DNA from: Pseudomonadota bacterium
GTDB taxonomy: Bacteria > Pseudomonadota > Gammaproteobacteria > Xanthomonadales > Rhodanobacteraceae
Reading direction: 5' to 3'
DNA length: 53,846 nucleotides
Assembly (NCBI GenBank): GCA_018241365.1
Contig: JAFEDX010000003.1
Location: forward strand, 1-53,846
Part shown: piece after piece, positions 27,191 through 36,591 of the stretch
How positions within the stretch are numbered: position 1 is the stretch's first letter
How the letters are laid out: each line of letters starts with the position of its first letter
Made by a program: the position numbers and the translations under genes
The notes under the pieces: generated by a model
What the model saw: the letters and a program-made list of their open reading frames with translations, nothing else
What the model was told of the DNA's origin: nothing
Database searches by the model: none

Positions 27191-28072
27191 TCACAAACTG
27201 GCGGCGATACGGCCGACGTCTGCCAGAACTGCCTTCCGCGCGGCGACGTCGGTCGATCGGGTCATGTAATACGCAGCGACCAGCACGGGTTTGCGCCCCG
27301 GCGGCCAGGCGATCGCGACATCGTTGTTGATGCCGACACCATGGCCATCCCACTGCCCGGTCTTGTCTCCGGCACGCCAGGTCGCCGGGAACCCTGCGCG
27401 CAGCGATTGCAGGCCGGTCTGGCACGCCAGCATCCAGCGGACCAGCTGTCCGCGCGAAGGCTGCGTCAGCGCATTACCCAGCAACACCCTTTGCATATCC
27501 GCCAACATCGCGGCCGGCGTGGTGGTGTCCAACTCGCCTTGCGGCTGGTTGAGCGCCGGTTCGGTTCGATCCAGGCGGGTGACCGGATCGCCAAGGCCGC
27601 GCATGTAAGCGGTCACGGCCGATGGACCGCCGATGCTTTGCAGCAACAGGTTGGCCGCGGTGTTGTCGCTCAGCGTGACCGCGGCCTCGCACAATTGCGC
27701 GACCGTCATGCCCGGTGCGCCGGCGTGCTTGCTGGTCACCGGCGCCCAATCGAGCAGCGCATCCTTGCCGAACACGATGCGGCGATCGAGTCTTTCCACG
27801 CCGTCATCCACGCGTTTCAGCACGGCCGCCGCCAGCAGCCATTTGAACGTGCTGCACATCTGGAAGCGTTCATCGGTGCGATAGGCCGCGCCCTTGCCGC
27901 TGCCGGTGTCGAGGATTGCGACACCGAGTCGTCCACCATGCTGGCGCTCCAATGCAGCCAACCGCGCACTCGTGCCTCCAAGCGCGGTTTTCGCTGATAC
28001 CAAACGCACCGACGACAAGGCCGCGACGACGCCACCCAGCACCAACCCCTTGAGCAAATCGCGACGATGCAT
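27191..28072 (-). CDS. Class A (serine) beta-lactamase
   Basis: A 293-residue protein from ATG 28072, chosen for its AAGG ribosome site and Tat-like signal start ([19 protein letters not shown]). All class A motifs are in place: Ser74-x-x-Lys77 (CSTFK), Ser135-Asp-Asn137 (LSDNTA), Glu171 and Asn175 (RTEPALN, the omega-loop general base) and Lys237-Thr-Gly239 (DKTGQWD). It hydrolyses beta-lactams in the periplasm through an acyl-enzyme. The cysteine before the active serine resembles CTX-M and L2-type enzymes. No ampR-type regulator is next to it; spectrum cannot be predicted. Confidence 0.93.
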   Translation of the reverse strand: MHRRDLLKGLVLGGVVAALSSVRLVSAKTALGGTSARLAALERQHGGRLGVAILDTGSGKGAAYRTDERFQMCSTFKWLLAAAVLKRVDDGVERLDRRIVFGKDALLDWAPVTSKHAGAPGMTVAQLCEAAVTLSDNTAANLLLQSIGGPSAVTAYMRGLGDPVTRLDRTEPALNQPQGELDTTTPAAMLADMQRVLLGNALTQPSRGQLVRWMLACQTGLQSLRAGFPATWRAGDKTGQWDGHGVGINNDVAIAWPPGRKPVLVAAYYMTRSTDVAARKAVLADVGRIAASL

Positions 28073-28203
28073 GGACCTTACTCGAATCACCCGGGAATCC
28101 CACCGATGGTAACGTGCTCGTCACGGCTTGCTACCACGGCGCGCACCCCCATATTTCCTCCTGCCGGCGGACACGCCAAGCCCAAGACACGCAAAAGCAC
28201 GCC

Positions 28204-28662
28204 ATGGCCAAATACCGAAAGACGCCCGAAGCCGTCGCCAGGCTCACGCCATTGCAATACCGCGTGACCCAGGAAGCCGCGACCGAGCGCCCGTTCGCCA
28301 ACGAGTTCAACGACCACCACGAACCAGGCCTTTACGTGGACATCGTCTCGGGCGAACCGTTGTTCACTTCGCTCGACAAGTTCCAGAGCCACTGCGGCTG
28401 GCCGAGTTTCACCAAGCCGGTGGAAACCGGCAACGTGGTCGAAAAGCATGACACCAGCCACGGCATGCGCCGCACCGAAGTGCGCTCCGCCCATGCCGAC
28501 AGCCATCTCGGCCACGTGTTCGACGACGGTCCACGCGCGACGGGAGGTCTGCGCTACTGCATCAACTCCGCGTCATTGCGCTTCGTGCCCTTGGCCGAAC
28601 TGGAGAAACAGGGCTACGGCGAGTATCGTCACTTGTTTGATTCCGAGGCAACGCAACCATGA
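28204..28662 (+). CDS. msrB: Peptide-methionine (R)-S-oxide reductase
   Basis: A 152-residue MsrB that repairs methionine-R-sulfoxide. The catalytic Cys119 is in [13 protein letters not shown]; Cys64 in SHCGWPSF is the likely resolving cysteine. The [17 protein letters not shown] motif supplies active-site histidines. The two CxxC zinc pairs of zinc-type MsrB are absent, so it is the zinc-free form. ATG 28204 is chosen for its [21 protein letters not shown] start, standard for the family. It overlaps the msrA start by four bases (ATGA). Confidence 0.94.
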   Translation: MAKYRKTPEAVARLTPLQYRVTQEAATERPFANEFNDHHEPGLYVDIVSGEPLFTSLDKFQSHCGWPSFTKPVETGNVVEKHDTSHGMRRTEVRSAHADSHLGHVFDDGPRATGGLRYCINSASLRFVPLAELEKQGYGEYRHLFDSEATQP

Positions 28663-29177
28663 CCGATCACACCCAACGCGCCATCCTCGCCGGCGGCTGC
28701 TTCTGGGGCATGCAGGACCTGATCCGCAAGCAGCCCGGCGTCGTCGCCACGCGCGTCGGCTATTCCGGCGGCGACGTGAGAAACGCGACCTACCGCAACC
28801 ACGGCAGTCACGCCGAGTCCATCGAGATCACGTTCGATCCTTCGATCATGAGTTTCCGCAAGCTGCTGGAGTTCTTCTTCCAGATCCACGACCCGACCAC
28901 GCGCAATCGCCAAGGCAACGACCTCGGCAGCAGCTACCGTTCGGCGATCTTCTACTTGAACGACGAACAGAAGCGCATCGCCGAGGACACCATCGCCGAC
29001 GTTGACGCATCGGGGCTGTGGCCCGGCAAGGTCGTCACCGAACTGTCGCCTGCCGGCGATTTCTGGGAGGCCGAGCCCGAACATCAGGATTACCTGGAAC
29101 GCATTCCCGACGGTTACACCTGCCATTTCATCCGCACGGACTGGAAATTGCCGGTGCGTGAAAAGGCCGTGGGATAA
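28659..29177 (+). CDS. msrA: Peptide-methionine (S)-S-oxide reductase
   Basis: A 172-residue MsrA that repairs methionine-S-sulfoxide. The catalytic motif is GGCFWGMQ with Cys14; downstream marks are [25 protein letters not shown] and [14 protein letters not shown]. The classic C-terminal resolving cysteines are reduced to one (YTCHF). Translational coupling to msrB (ATGA overlap) means both stereoisomers are repaired from one transcript. It is followed by a MITE-like element. Confidence 0.95.
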   Translation: MTDHTQRAILAGGCFWGMQDLIRKQPGVVATRVGYSGGDVRNATYRNHGSHAESIEITFDPSIMSFRKLLEFFFQIHDPTTRNRQGNDLGSSYRSAIFYLNDEQKRIAEDTIADVDASGLWPGKVVTELSPAGDFWEAEPEHQDYLERIPDGYTCHFIRTDWKLPVREKAVG

Positions 29178-29188
29178 GGAGACGCCTT

Positions 29189-29330
29189 GTTTAACCCTTC
29201 TCCCTTCGGGAGAAGGTGGCGCGGAGCGCCGGATGAGGGTCCGACATCGCGAAAGCAACCCTTTCACCGCAACAAATGCGCGTACCCTCACCCACCCCTG
29301 CGGGGCACCCTCTCCCAGGGGGAGAGGGGA
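29189..29330. mobile_element. MITE-like palindromic element between msrA and the dehydrogenase gene
   Basis: The left end holds a CCTTCTCCC-ttc-GGGAGAAGG hairpin followed by GGCGC-ggag-GCGCC and ATGAGGGT. The right end holds ACCCTCACCC and CCCTCTCCC-aggg-GGGAGAGGG-type arms. The ends are roughly inverted copies, without an open frame between them. The right half matches the repeat inside pxpB. I read it as a non-autonomous repeat of a type common in high-GC proteobacteria. Confidence 0.7.
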
Positions 29331-29355
29331 TTTTTTCAAACCTCAGGAGATCCCC

Positions 29356-30426
29356 ATGCCCCACACCCCCGCTTACGCCACCCAGTCCGCCGACAAACCG
29401 CTGGGTCCGCACGCCATCGAGCGGCGCGCACCCGGCGCGCACGACGTGGCCATCGAAATTCTTTTTTGCGGCGTTTGTCATTCCGACCTGCACACCGCGC
29501 GCAACGAATGGGGCGGCACCCAATATCCGTGCGTGCCCGGTCATGAAATCGTCGGCACTGTCACCGCGGTCGGCAAGGGCGTGAAGAAGTTCAAAACGGG
29601 CGACACCGTCGGCGTCGGTTGCATGGTGGACAGCTGCGGCCACTGCGCATCCTGCACGTCTGGCGAAGAAAACTATTGCGAAAATGGTTTCACCGGCACT
29701 TATGACAGCGCCCTGCCCGGCGGCGGCCACACCTTCGGCGGCTATTCGACCCGCATCGTGGTCGATGAGCGTTTCGTGCTGCGCATCCCGCACAAGCGCA
29801 ACCTCGCCGCGGTCGCGCCACTGCTGTGCGCGGGCATCACCACGTACTCACCGTTACGACATTGGCACGTCGGTCCCGGCAAGAAGGTCGGCATCGTGGG
29901 ACTGGGCGGACTCGGCCATATGGGCGTGAAACTCGCGCACGCGATGGGTGCACACGTGGTGTTGTTCACGACGTCTCCCGGAAAGATTGCCGACGGCAAG
30001 CGCCTCGGCGCCGACGAAGTGGTGATTTCGAAGGACGCCGCAGACGTTGCGCGCCACGCCCGCAGCCTTGACTTCATCCTCGATACGGTGGCCGCACCCC
30101 ACGACCTCAATGCGTACCTGAAGCTGCTCCGGCTGGACGGCACGATGTGCCTCGTGGGCGCACCGCCCACCTCCACGGCGCACCCGGGGCTCGCCGCCTT
30201 CAGCCTGATCACCAACCGCCGCGGGCTGGCCGGATCGCTGATCGGCGGCGTCCGCGAAACCCAGGAGATGCTCGATTTCTGCGCCGCGCACGACATCGTC
30301 TGCGACATTGAAACCATCGCGATGCGCGACATCAACACCGCCTACGAACGCATGCTGAAAAGCGATGTGAAATACCGCTTCGTGATCGACATGCAGACGT
30401 TGAAGGACGAAGCGCACGCAGGATGA
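29356..30426 (+). CDS. Zinc-dependent alcohol dehydrogenase, NAD(P)-dependent (YahK/CAD-like)
   Basis: A 356-residue medium-chain dehydrogenase. Catalytic zinc ligands are Cys41 and His63-Glu64 ([15 protein letters not shown]); the structural zinc is held by Cys94, Cys97, Cys100 and Cys108 ([15 protein letters not shown]). The Rossmann motif GLGGLGHMG binds the cofactor. Family members reduce aldehydes with NADPH. ATG 29356 follows CAGGAGA at good spacing; longer frames run into the repeat. The flavin monooxygenase gene starts 7 bases after its stop, so the two are co-transcribed. Confidence 0.92.
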   Translation: MPHTPAYATQSADKPLGPHAIERRAPGAHDVAIEILFCGVCHSDLHTARNEWGGTQYPCVPGHEIVGTVTAVGKGVKKFKTGDTVGVGCMVDSCGHCASCTSGEENYCENGFTGTYDSALPGGGHTFGGYSTRIVVDERFVLRIPHKRNLAAVAPLLCAGITTYSPLRHWHVGPGKKVGIVGLGGLGHMGVKLAHAMGAHVVLFTTSPGKIADGKRLGADEVVISKDAADVARHARSLDFILDTVAAPHDLNAYLKLLRLDGTMCLVGAPPTSTAHPGLAAFSLITNRRGLAGSLIGGVRETQEMLDFCAAHDIVCDIETIAMRDINTAYERMLKSDVKYRFVIDMQTLKDEAHAG

Positions 30427-30433
30427 GCCCAAC

Positions 30434-31432
30434 ATGATCCCCTTTTCGATCCTGGACCTTGCGCCCATCGCCGAGGGTGGCAGCGCTGCGCAATCGTTCC
30501 GCAACACCGTGGATCTCGCGCGCACGGCGGAGCGGCTCGGTTACCACCGCTACTGGCTGGCCGAGCACCACAACATGCCGGGCATCGCCAGCGCCGCGAC
30601 CGCGGTGCTGATCGGACATGTTGCCGGCGCCACCGCACGCATCCGCGTGGGCGCCGGCGGCATCATGCTGCCCAACCACTCGCCCCTGCAGGTAGCCGAA
30701 CAGTTCGGCACGCTGGGCACGCTGTACCCCGGACGCATCGATCTGGGACTTGGCCGCGCGCCGGGCACCGACCAGCCCACCGCGCGCGCATTGCGCCGCT
30801 ACTTCGACGGCGCGGAAGACTACCCGCAGAACGTCGTGGAACTCATGGGCTACTTCCTGCCCGCCAGCGCGGGGCAGCGCGTACAAGCGGTGCCAGGCGC
30901 CGGCGTCGACGTTGCCATCTGGCTGCTGGGTTCCAGCCTGTTCAGTGCCCACATGGCCGCGCAACTGGGCCTGCCCTACGCCTTCGCGTCGCACTTCGCG
31001 CCAGCCGCGCTGGAACAGGCGCTCGATGATTACCGCCGCCATTTCATGCCGGCCCGCACACTGCGGCAACCGTACGCGATGCTCGGACTCAACGTGGTCG
31101 CGGCCGCGACCGATGCCGAAGCGCGCCGGTTGTTCACCAGCCAGCAACAGATGTTCGTCAACCTGCGCCGAGGTTTGCGCGGCAAGGTCCCGCCGCCCAT
31201 CGACGACATCGAGGAATACTGCCAACCCCAGGAGCGGCACGTCCTCGACCAGGCGCTGTCATGCAGCATCGTCGGCGGGCCGGATACGGTGCGTGCCGGC
31301 ATCGATGCCTTCATCGCGCGACACCGTCCCGACGAATTGATCATCACCGCCAATACCTTCAGCCACGATGCCCGCAGGCGATCGTTTGAAATCGTTGCCG
31401 AGGTGATGGCGATGGGTACCGATCCGCGCTGA
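30434..31432 (+). CDS. LLM-class flavin-dependent oxidoreductase (luciferase-like)
   Basis: A 332-residue TIM-barrel protein of the bacterial luciferase superfamily. The start [12 protein letters not shown], then [23 protein letters not shown], the [23 protein letters not shown] block and [16 protein letters not shown] are typical of the YhbW/MsnO8-like subgroup. It uses reduced FMN; the oxidised substrate is unknown. It follows the alcohol dehydrogenase with a 7-base gap, so an aldehyde or alcohol may be the shared metabolite (inference). Confidence 0.9.
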   Translation: MIPFSILDLAPIAEGGSAAQSFRNTVDLARTAERLGYHRYWLAEHHNMPGIASAATAVLIGHVAGATARIRVGAGGIMLPNHSPLQVAEQFGTLGTLYPGRIDLGLGRAPGTDQPTARALRRYFDGAEDYPQNVVELMGYFLPASAGQRVQAVPGAGVDVAIWLLGSSLFSAHMAAQLGLPYAFASHFAPAALEQALDDYRRHFMPARTLRQPYAMLGLNVVAAATDAEARRLFTSQQQMFVNLRRGLRGKVPPPIDDIEEYCQPQERHVLDQALSCSIVGGPDTVRAGIDAFIARHRPDELIITANTFSHDARRRSFEIVAEVMAMGTDPR

Positions 31433-31564
31433 CGCATCAGCAACAGTCGCGACCTCCACTCGCTGAGGCGTCGCGCCAAACAAGCCACCGCAGGCGCATG
31501 ACCTGCGGTCCGGCTCACGTCATCGCGGCAATGATTCACGCGACGTGCAAATGCTGCGCCGTCA

Positions 31565-32002
31565 TCACTTCGCCTGCGGCAATGGCATCACCGCGTTGTT
31601 CTGCGAAAACACGATCCACCAGCGCGTACCGTCATGGACCAGCACGTAATGCATCCGCGTGCGGAGCACGTCATTTCCGATGCTCGGACGGATGCCGGGC
31701 GGAAGCTTGCTGAACCCGGTCAGGTCAAGAACAAGGTCGGCGGTCGCCGTGAAATCCCCGAGCGCACGAATCTTCATCTCGCGCACGGCAAGCCGGCTGC
31801 CCTTGAAAATCGTCGCAAACAGTTCCGCGTGCCGCCGCACGTTGGCGTCCCTGTCCTCGAAGCATGCGCCGATGATGTTCACGAACTCGGAGTCTTCCGT
31901 GAAATCCCTGCACCAGCCCTCGGCGTCGCCTGCATTCCACGCGTCGATCTGCTCGTCGAGCAACTGGCGAATCGCATCTTCATGGACGTTCGATGGCTGC
32001 AT
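31565..32002 (-). CDS. SnoaL/DUF4440-like protein (SgcJ/EcaC family)
   Basis: A 145-residue NTF2-fold protein. The pattern IRQLLDEQIDAWNAGDAEGWCRDFTEDSEFVNIIG, then RHAELFATIFKGSRLAVREMKIR and a final HYVLVHDGTRWWIVFSQNNAV, matches the SgcJ/EcaC type. Members bind small ligands or act as cyclases/hydrolases, often without known substrate. The start at 32002 is the first methionine giving a normal family N-terminus. It lies 22 bases downstream of the winged-helix regulator, in the same transcript. Confidence 0.85.
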   Translation of the reverse strand: MQPSNVHEDAIRQLLDEQIDAWNAGDAEGWCRDFTEDSEFVNIIGACFEDRDANVRRHAELFATIFKGSRLAVREMKIRALGDFTATADLVLDLTGFSKLPPGIRPSIGNDVLRTRMHYVLVHDGTRWWIVFSQNNAVMPLPQAK

Positions 32003-32024
32003 TCCGTTCTCCCGAAAAGTGGCA

Positions 32025-33791
32025 TCAAAGGCGGCTGTAACCGCGCTCGCCCACCAGGCCCATGCGCTGCGCCAATGCCCGGAAGCGCGGCAACGCACGC
32101 AGCGGATTCCAGCGCGCATCCACTTTCAGGAACACCATGCGGATGTCGTGCTCGCGTTCCGCACGCTCCAGCTCGTCCAGTGCCCGGCCGGTATCGTCCA
32201 GCGCGACCGCCACCGCGGCAATGCTGGTGGCGGACACGTAACCTCGGGCACGCCGCGCTTCCAGTTCGTCGAGGATGGCCTGCACCTGCACGCGGTCTCC
32301 CGCCTGCGCACAGGCGGTGGCCAGAAACGCCAGCATCTGGCTGGCACGCTGCGAACTGGCCGTCGCGCGCTGGAAGTCATCCAGCGCCGCTTGGGTATCG
32401 CCCCGTTCCAATGCCAGCCCGCCACGGACGTGCAAGGCAATCCAGAAATCGGGTTGCAAGTCCAGGGCGCGCTCGACCTGCTTCGCGGCGGCTTCCGGCT
32501 GGCGCGCAGCGGTCAGCAGCCCGGCAAGAATTGAATTGCACCACGGCGACAACGGATCCAGCGCCCGCGCTGCGTGCGCCTGCTCCAGGCCTTCCTCGAA
32601 CCGTCCCAGGGTGACCAGCAGATGCGCGCAACCGAGGCGCGCCTCCATCAGGCTGGGATTCAATTCGATCGCGCGCTTCAGCGATGCTTCCGCGCCCGTC
32701 CAGTCCCAGTCGTACAGTTGCCGATTGCGCCCCTGCATCGCCAGCGCCTCGGCTGAATCCGGATCGATCCTGAGTGCCTGCGCGACCGCCGCCTTGGCCA
32801 GCCCGAACATCTCGTCCGGTTCGTTGTCGAGATGCACGAGGCCGCGGTACGCCAGCGCCATGCTGGCGTAGGCGCGGGTACATGCGGTGTCGAGGTCGAT
32901 GGTGCGGCGAAATGCCGACAACGCTTCGCGCAGGTTCGCTTCGTTCGGCCGCTGCAACAAGTGATGGCCGCGCAACCAGGCACGATAAGCGGCCGGATCA
33001 TCGCCGTCGCACGGGCTGCAGCCGTGCCGCGCCACCACGATCGGCTGCAGCGCCAGTGCCCCTAGCACCGCCGCGGCAATCCGGTCCTGCAAGGTGAACA
33101 CATCGTCGGCACCGACATCGAAGGTGTCCGCGTACATCGTCGCGCCTTCCGCCATCGACAGCAGGCGCACGTTCACGCGCACGTTGTCAGCGAACCGCTG
33201 CGCCGAACCATCGACGACGTACGCCGCGCCAAGTTGCCGGCCTGCCGCTATCGGATCACGCACGTCACGACCGAGGCGTTGCGAGGATGCCAGCGCGCTC
33301 ACGCGCAGTTCGCGCGAGTGGCTGAGCCGCGTGATCAGGGTTTCAGCCAGGCCCAACTCGAACAGCTCGTCGTGCGGCACCGCGGACAGGAACCGGAACG
33401 GCAGCACCGCCAGTGTCTTCGGCTCCCGTGGTTGCAGAGATTCGCCCGTCGCAACCGCTGAACCTTCCTCGCCGACCCGGGCGACGAACCGGTAGCCACG
33501 CCCGGGAATCGTCACGATATAGCTGTGGTCGCCAACGCCGGTGCCGAATGCGCGCCGCACCAAAGAGATCGCCTGGGTGAGATTGTTTTCCTCGACGATC
33601 CGGCCGCTCCACACCGCGGCCAGCAGTTCGTTCTTGAAAACCACGCGACCGCGCTGCTCGATCAGGTAGATCAGCACGTCCAGCGCCTTGGACGTAAGCG
33701 GCACGCGGGCGCGATCCGGCCCGAGCAGCTCCCGTGCGACGACGTCCAGTCGAAAGTCAGAAAACTCGTAGTAGCGGCGGTCCCCGTCCAT
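32025..33791 (-). CDS. Soluble winged-helix/TPR transcriptional regulator
   Basis: A 588-residue protein. Residues about 5-105 form an OmpR-type winged helix (YEFSDFRLDVVARELLG, KNELLAAVWSGRIVEENNLTQAI, IPGRGYRFVARV). A FlgO-like segment (TLAVLPFRFLS) starts near 127, and TPR units follow (for example AFRRTIDLDTACTRAYASMA and AIELNPSLMEARLGCAHLLV). Unlike CadC and the regulator at the left edge, it has no membrane helix, so it must sense a cytoplasmic signal. It sits upstream of the SnoaL-like gene and divergent from the autotransporter gene; either may be its target (inference). Confidence 0.88.
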   Translation of the reverse strand: MDGDRRYYEFSDFRLDVVARELLGPDRARVPLTSKALDVLIYLIEQRGRVVFKNELLAAVWSGRIVEENNLTQAISLVRRAFGTGVGDHSYIVTIPGRGYRFVARVGEEGSAVATGESLQPREPKTLAVLPFRFLSAVPHDELFELGLAETLITRLSHSRELRVSALASSQRLGRDVRDPIAAGRQLGAAYVVDGSAQRFADNVRVNVRLLSMAEGATMYADTFDVGADDVFTLQDRIAAAVLGALALQPIVVARHGCSPCDGDDPAAYRAWLRGHHLLQRPNEANLREALSAFRRTIDLDTACTRAYASMALAYRGLVHLDNEPDEMFGLAKAAVAQALRIDPDSAEALAMQGRNRQLYDWDWTGAEASLKRAIELNPSLMEARLGCAHLLVTLGRFEEGLEQAHAARALDPLSPWCNSILAGLLTAARQPEAAAKQVERALDLQPDFWIALHVRGGLALERGDTQAALDDFQRATASSQRASQMLAFLATACAQAGDRVQVQAILDELEARRARGYVSATSIAAVAVALDDTGRALDELERAEREHDIRMVFLKVDARWNPLRALPRFRALAQRMGLVGERGYSRL

Positions 33792-33839
33792 CGTCGCTTC
33801 ACAACAATTGAGAACTTTTCACAAATCTAGCAGGACTCC

Positions 33840-33854
33840 CGCGCGCGCGCGCGC
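33840..33854. repeat. 15-base alternating CG tract in the autotransporter leader
   Basis: A run of CG dinucleotides lies between the divergent promoter region and the autotransporter start at 33937. Dinucleotide runs can slip during replication. The tract lies upstream of the chosen start, but inside an in-frame extension that would begin at 33808. Confidence 0.7.
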
Positions 33855-33936
33855 CAAGGTGGAGGCGTCGATGGCGAAGGTGCACGGGTCGCACCCATCC
33901 CGTCGAAGCGTTGTTCCACGTCCGGGGAGAAGGGCC

Positions 33937-35922
33937 ATGAAAACCAGATATTTGTCAGCCATCCTGCTTGCTGCATCGAGTTGCCTGTTGGCGGCCTGCG
34001 GAGGCGGCAGCACGCCGGTGCGTCCGAGCGTCAGTCCTGCGGCGGATCCACCGCAGCCACCTCCCCCACCGTCCAGCGCACCGGCCGAACCGTGTCCCGC
34101 GCCCATCACCGCCAACTGCGTGGTAGACACGCCTTCCGCTGCCGGTGATCAGGACATGACCGGTGGCCGCCAGAGCGACTACGCCCTCGTCAAGCGTGGG
34201 ACCGCCACGCTGACCCTGGCCAGCCATTCGCGCAACGACAACCTTCCTCCGACGGTCGATTTCCGCTTCAGCGGCGGCACCACGGTCGAAGAGGGCAGGC
34301 TGAGAATTTATTCCAATGCCACTCTGCACTCGAACGTCGTGGTGCAAGCTGGCGGATCACTGTCTGTGGGCGGCACCATGACAGGCGACTTGGACAACCA
34401 CGGCAACACACTCCTCGGGGCCAAGCTGATCGGGAACGTGATCAACGGCGGCGTCCTCGGCGCAGGCGCGTCCATTTATGAACCGCCGTTTTATTCTTCC
34501 AACAGCATCGAGGGCAACTACAAGCAGACGCCGAGCGGCACCCTGATAGCCGTTATCCCGATGACAGCTTACGGATCCACCATGACCGGCGGATTCGTGT
34601 CGGTCACCGGCCGCGCCGACATCGAGGGCACGCTGCGGCTCGTCCAGTACACCGACGACTGGGGTCCCTACCCGCTGCTTGCGGCACCCTTCACCATGCA
34701 AGTGCTGCACGCCGACGGCGGTGTGTTCGGGCAATTCGCGCAGTGGACTTCGCCGGGGCTGTTCATCACCGGTGCGGTGCGTTACCTGCCGAACGACGTG
34801 TATTTCGATGCCATCGCGATCTCCGTGGCACCCGCAATGGCCGCCGCGAAGGCCGGTGATGCATTGACGCTGGCCAGCGCCGCGCGCTTCGACGCCGTTC
34901 TCGACCACGCATCGTTTGCCAACGCACCCGACGCGGCACGCACGCCGGAACAACAGCGTTTGCTTGCGGCAGCCGGCCTGATCCAGCGTACGCAAAGCTT
35001 CGATCAGGCCATCCGTACCTTCGACAGCCTGTCCGGCTCCGGGCACACCGCCGCCATCGAGGCACTACTGCTGCAGTCCTCGCTGCCGGATGCCAGCCTG
35101 ATGTCGCGCATGGACAGCGTGCGTCCGGGATCGAGGCTGGGCGCATGGTCAGGCCAGACCTCCGTGCTGGCTTCGGGCAACGGCGCTTTCACCGGCGTGC
35201 GTGCGGGCTTCGACCAGTGGCTGGGCGATCGCCTTGCGCTCGGCGTCAGCCTCGGCACGAGCGAGGGCAGCCTGAGGTTCGGGCACCTGGGCGGCACTGC
35301 GCGCGACCGCTCGCCGCAATGGGACGTGTACCTGCAGCAGCTCGTCGGCGATGGCGGCTACCTGTTCGGCGATATCGGCTATGGCCGCCACCAGCTCGAT
35401 ACGCGCCGCGCGATCGATCTCGGCATCGGCCAGTTCCGGGTCACGGGCCTGCGCGATCTCGACCTGCTGCGGGCCCACGTCGAAAGCGGCCAGCATTTCC
35501 GCGTCGGCAACGGTCGGGTGACGCTGTTCGGCGCCTTGAGCCACGTGGCCCTGCACGGCGCCGGCTTCGTCGAACAAGGCGGCACCGGTTTCGAGCTCAT
35601 CGCGCAACCGTCCACCCACCAGCGCACCCGCGCGACGGCGGGCCTGCGCTTCGGCCAAGCCTGGCGCAGCGGCGACCGCGTCACCACGCTGAATCTCGCG
35701 ACCGGCTACTCGCAGGTCCTGCTTGCCCGCGACAACGCCCGGGCGGCATTCACCGGCGCGCCCGATGCGATGTTCGCACTCGATGCGCTGCCCACGGCGC
35801 GCGGCAACGGCTGGCTGCAACTGGGAATCGGCACCGGCAACCAACGCTGGAACCTCGACCTCGACTACGCCCGCCTTGCCGAAAACCAATCACTGATGTT
35901 GCACACCCGACTCGCGTTCTGA
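33937..35922 (+). CDS. Autotransporter lipoprotein
   Basis: A 661-residue protein. The start at 33937 opens a lipoprotein signal with lipobox LAAC (lipidated Cys21) followed by GGGS and a Pro-rich linker (PPQPPPPPSS). The passenger (about 60-390) has beta-helix-like strands (GGSLSVGGTMTGDLDNHGNTL, AKLIGNVINGG). The C-terminal 260 residues are an autotransporter beta-barrel (LGAWSGQTSVLASGNGAFTGV, FDQWLGDRLALGVSLGTS) ending in Phe (HTRLAF), the usual signal for outer-membrane insertion by BAM. Lipidated autotransporters are uncommon (NalP and SphB1 are examples), and this one shows no subtilase motif. The passenger role is unknown. Confidence 0.88.
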   Translation: MKTRYLSAILLAASSCLLAACGGGSTPVRPSVSPAADPPQPPPPPSSAPAEPCPAPITANCVVDTPSAAGDQDMTGGRQSDYALVKRGTATLTLASHSRNDNLPPTVDFRFSGGTTVEEGRLRIYSNATLHSNVVVQAGGSLSVGGTMTGDLDNHGNTLLGAKLIGNVINGGVLGAGASIYEPPFYSSNSIEGNYKQTPSGTLIAVIPMTAYGSTMTGGFVSVTGRADIEGTLRLVQYTDDWGPYPLLAAPFTMQVLHADGGVFGQFAQWTSPGLFITGAVRYLPNDVYFDAIAISVAPAMAAAKAGDALTLASAARFDAVLDHASFANAPDAARTPEQQRLLAAAGLIQRTQSFDQAIRTFDSLSGSGHTAAIEALLLQSSLPDASLMSRMDSVRPGSRLGAWSGQTSVLASGNGAFTGVRAGFDQWLGDRLALGVSLGTSEGSLRFGHLGGTARDRSPQWDVYLQQLVGDGGYLFGDIGYGRHQLDTRRAIDLGIGQFRVTGLRDLDLLRAHVESGQHFRVGNGRVTLFGALSHVALHGAGFVEQGGTGFELIAQPSTHQRTRATAGLRFGQAWRSGDRVTTLNLATGYSQVLLARDNARAAFTGAPDAMFALDALPTARGNGWLQLGIGTGNQRWNLDLDYARLAENQSLMLHTRLAF

Positions 35923-35964
35923 CCGCACGCGGGCGCCCCTTCCACGCAAAACGAGGGAAACGAC

Positions 35965-36489
35965 ATGATCCGCAAGACAGCACTCGCAGCCGCCATCATC
36001 GCATTCTCGACCGCCGCCGGCGCCGGCGGCCTGGATTCGTTCCTGCAAACCCAATTGACGCTCACATGGGGCGCCAGCCGGATCGTCGGCACCTACCACA
36101 CCGATGCACAGGTGCGGCCGTGCGGCAGCAACGCGCCGTTCCAGCCCGTTGTCAACACGTTGACCTTCAACTACGGCGGTACGGTGCTCGAAAACCCACG
36201 CTTCCCGCCAATCGGCGCGCCGAATGCGTTCGGCATCCCAGGGCAATTCACGCGCAGCGTCGGCATGGGCTCGTGGACGTACAACCCGCGCAAGAACAAT
36301 TTCACGATGACCTTGAGCTACGACTTCTTCGTGGACGGCGCGTTCTATGGCACCGGCACCGTCGAGCGCGACATCGACCTCAGCCGCGACGACAGCACCG
36401 CCTCCGGTGCAGTCACGGTCACGATGTACGCGGTGGACGGCAGCGTGCTGCGGAAGCTGTGCGGGACGGGTGTTTCGACGCGCATCTGA
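35965..36489 (+). CDS. Secreted protein of unknown function
   Basis: A 174-residue protein with a signal peptide (MIRKTALAAAIIAFSTAAGA). The mature part is Gly, Asn and Thr-rich with alternating hydrophobic residues, suggesting beta structure, and has two cysteines (RPCGSN, KLCGTG) that may pair. I do not recognise the family. It lies 42 bases after the autotransporter stop, with a GAGGGAAA ribosome site, and is probably co-transcribed with it. Confidence 0.72.
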   Translation: MIRKTALAAAIIAFSTAAGAGGLDSFLQTQLTLTWGASRIVGTYHTDAQVRPCGSNAPFQPVVNTLTFNYGGTVLENPRFPPIGAPNAFGIPGQFTRSVGMGSWTYNPRKNNFTMTLSYDFFVDGAFYGTGTVERDIDLSRDDSTASGAVTVTMYAVDGSVLRKLCGTGVSTRI

Positions 36490-36591
36490 GTCGGATTGGT
36501 ACCGCTGGCGCGCCTGCCCATTGCCCGCGGCAGGCGCGCCAGCCACACTGGTGCGTCCACGCCGCTGGTGCGTGTCCGGAGCCGGTGGCCC

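Noticed and set aside
27191-28072. Reading the beta-lactamase as part of a mobile resistance cassette
   Set aside because: No integrase, transposase, attC-like site or composition change surrounds it; it looks chromosomal and resident.
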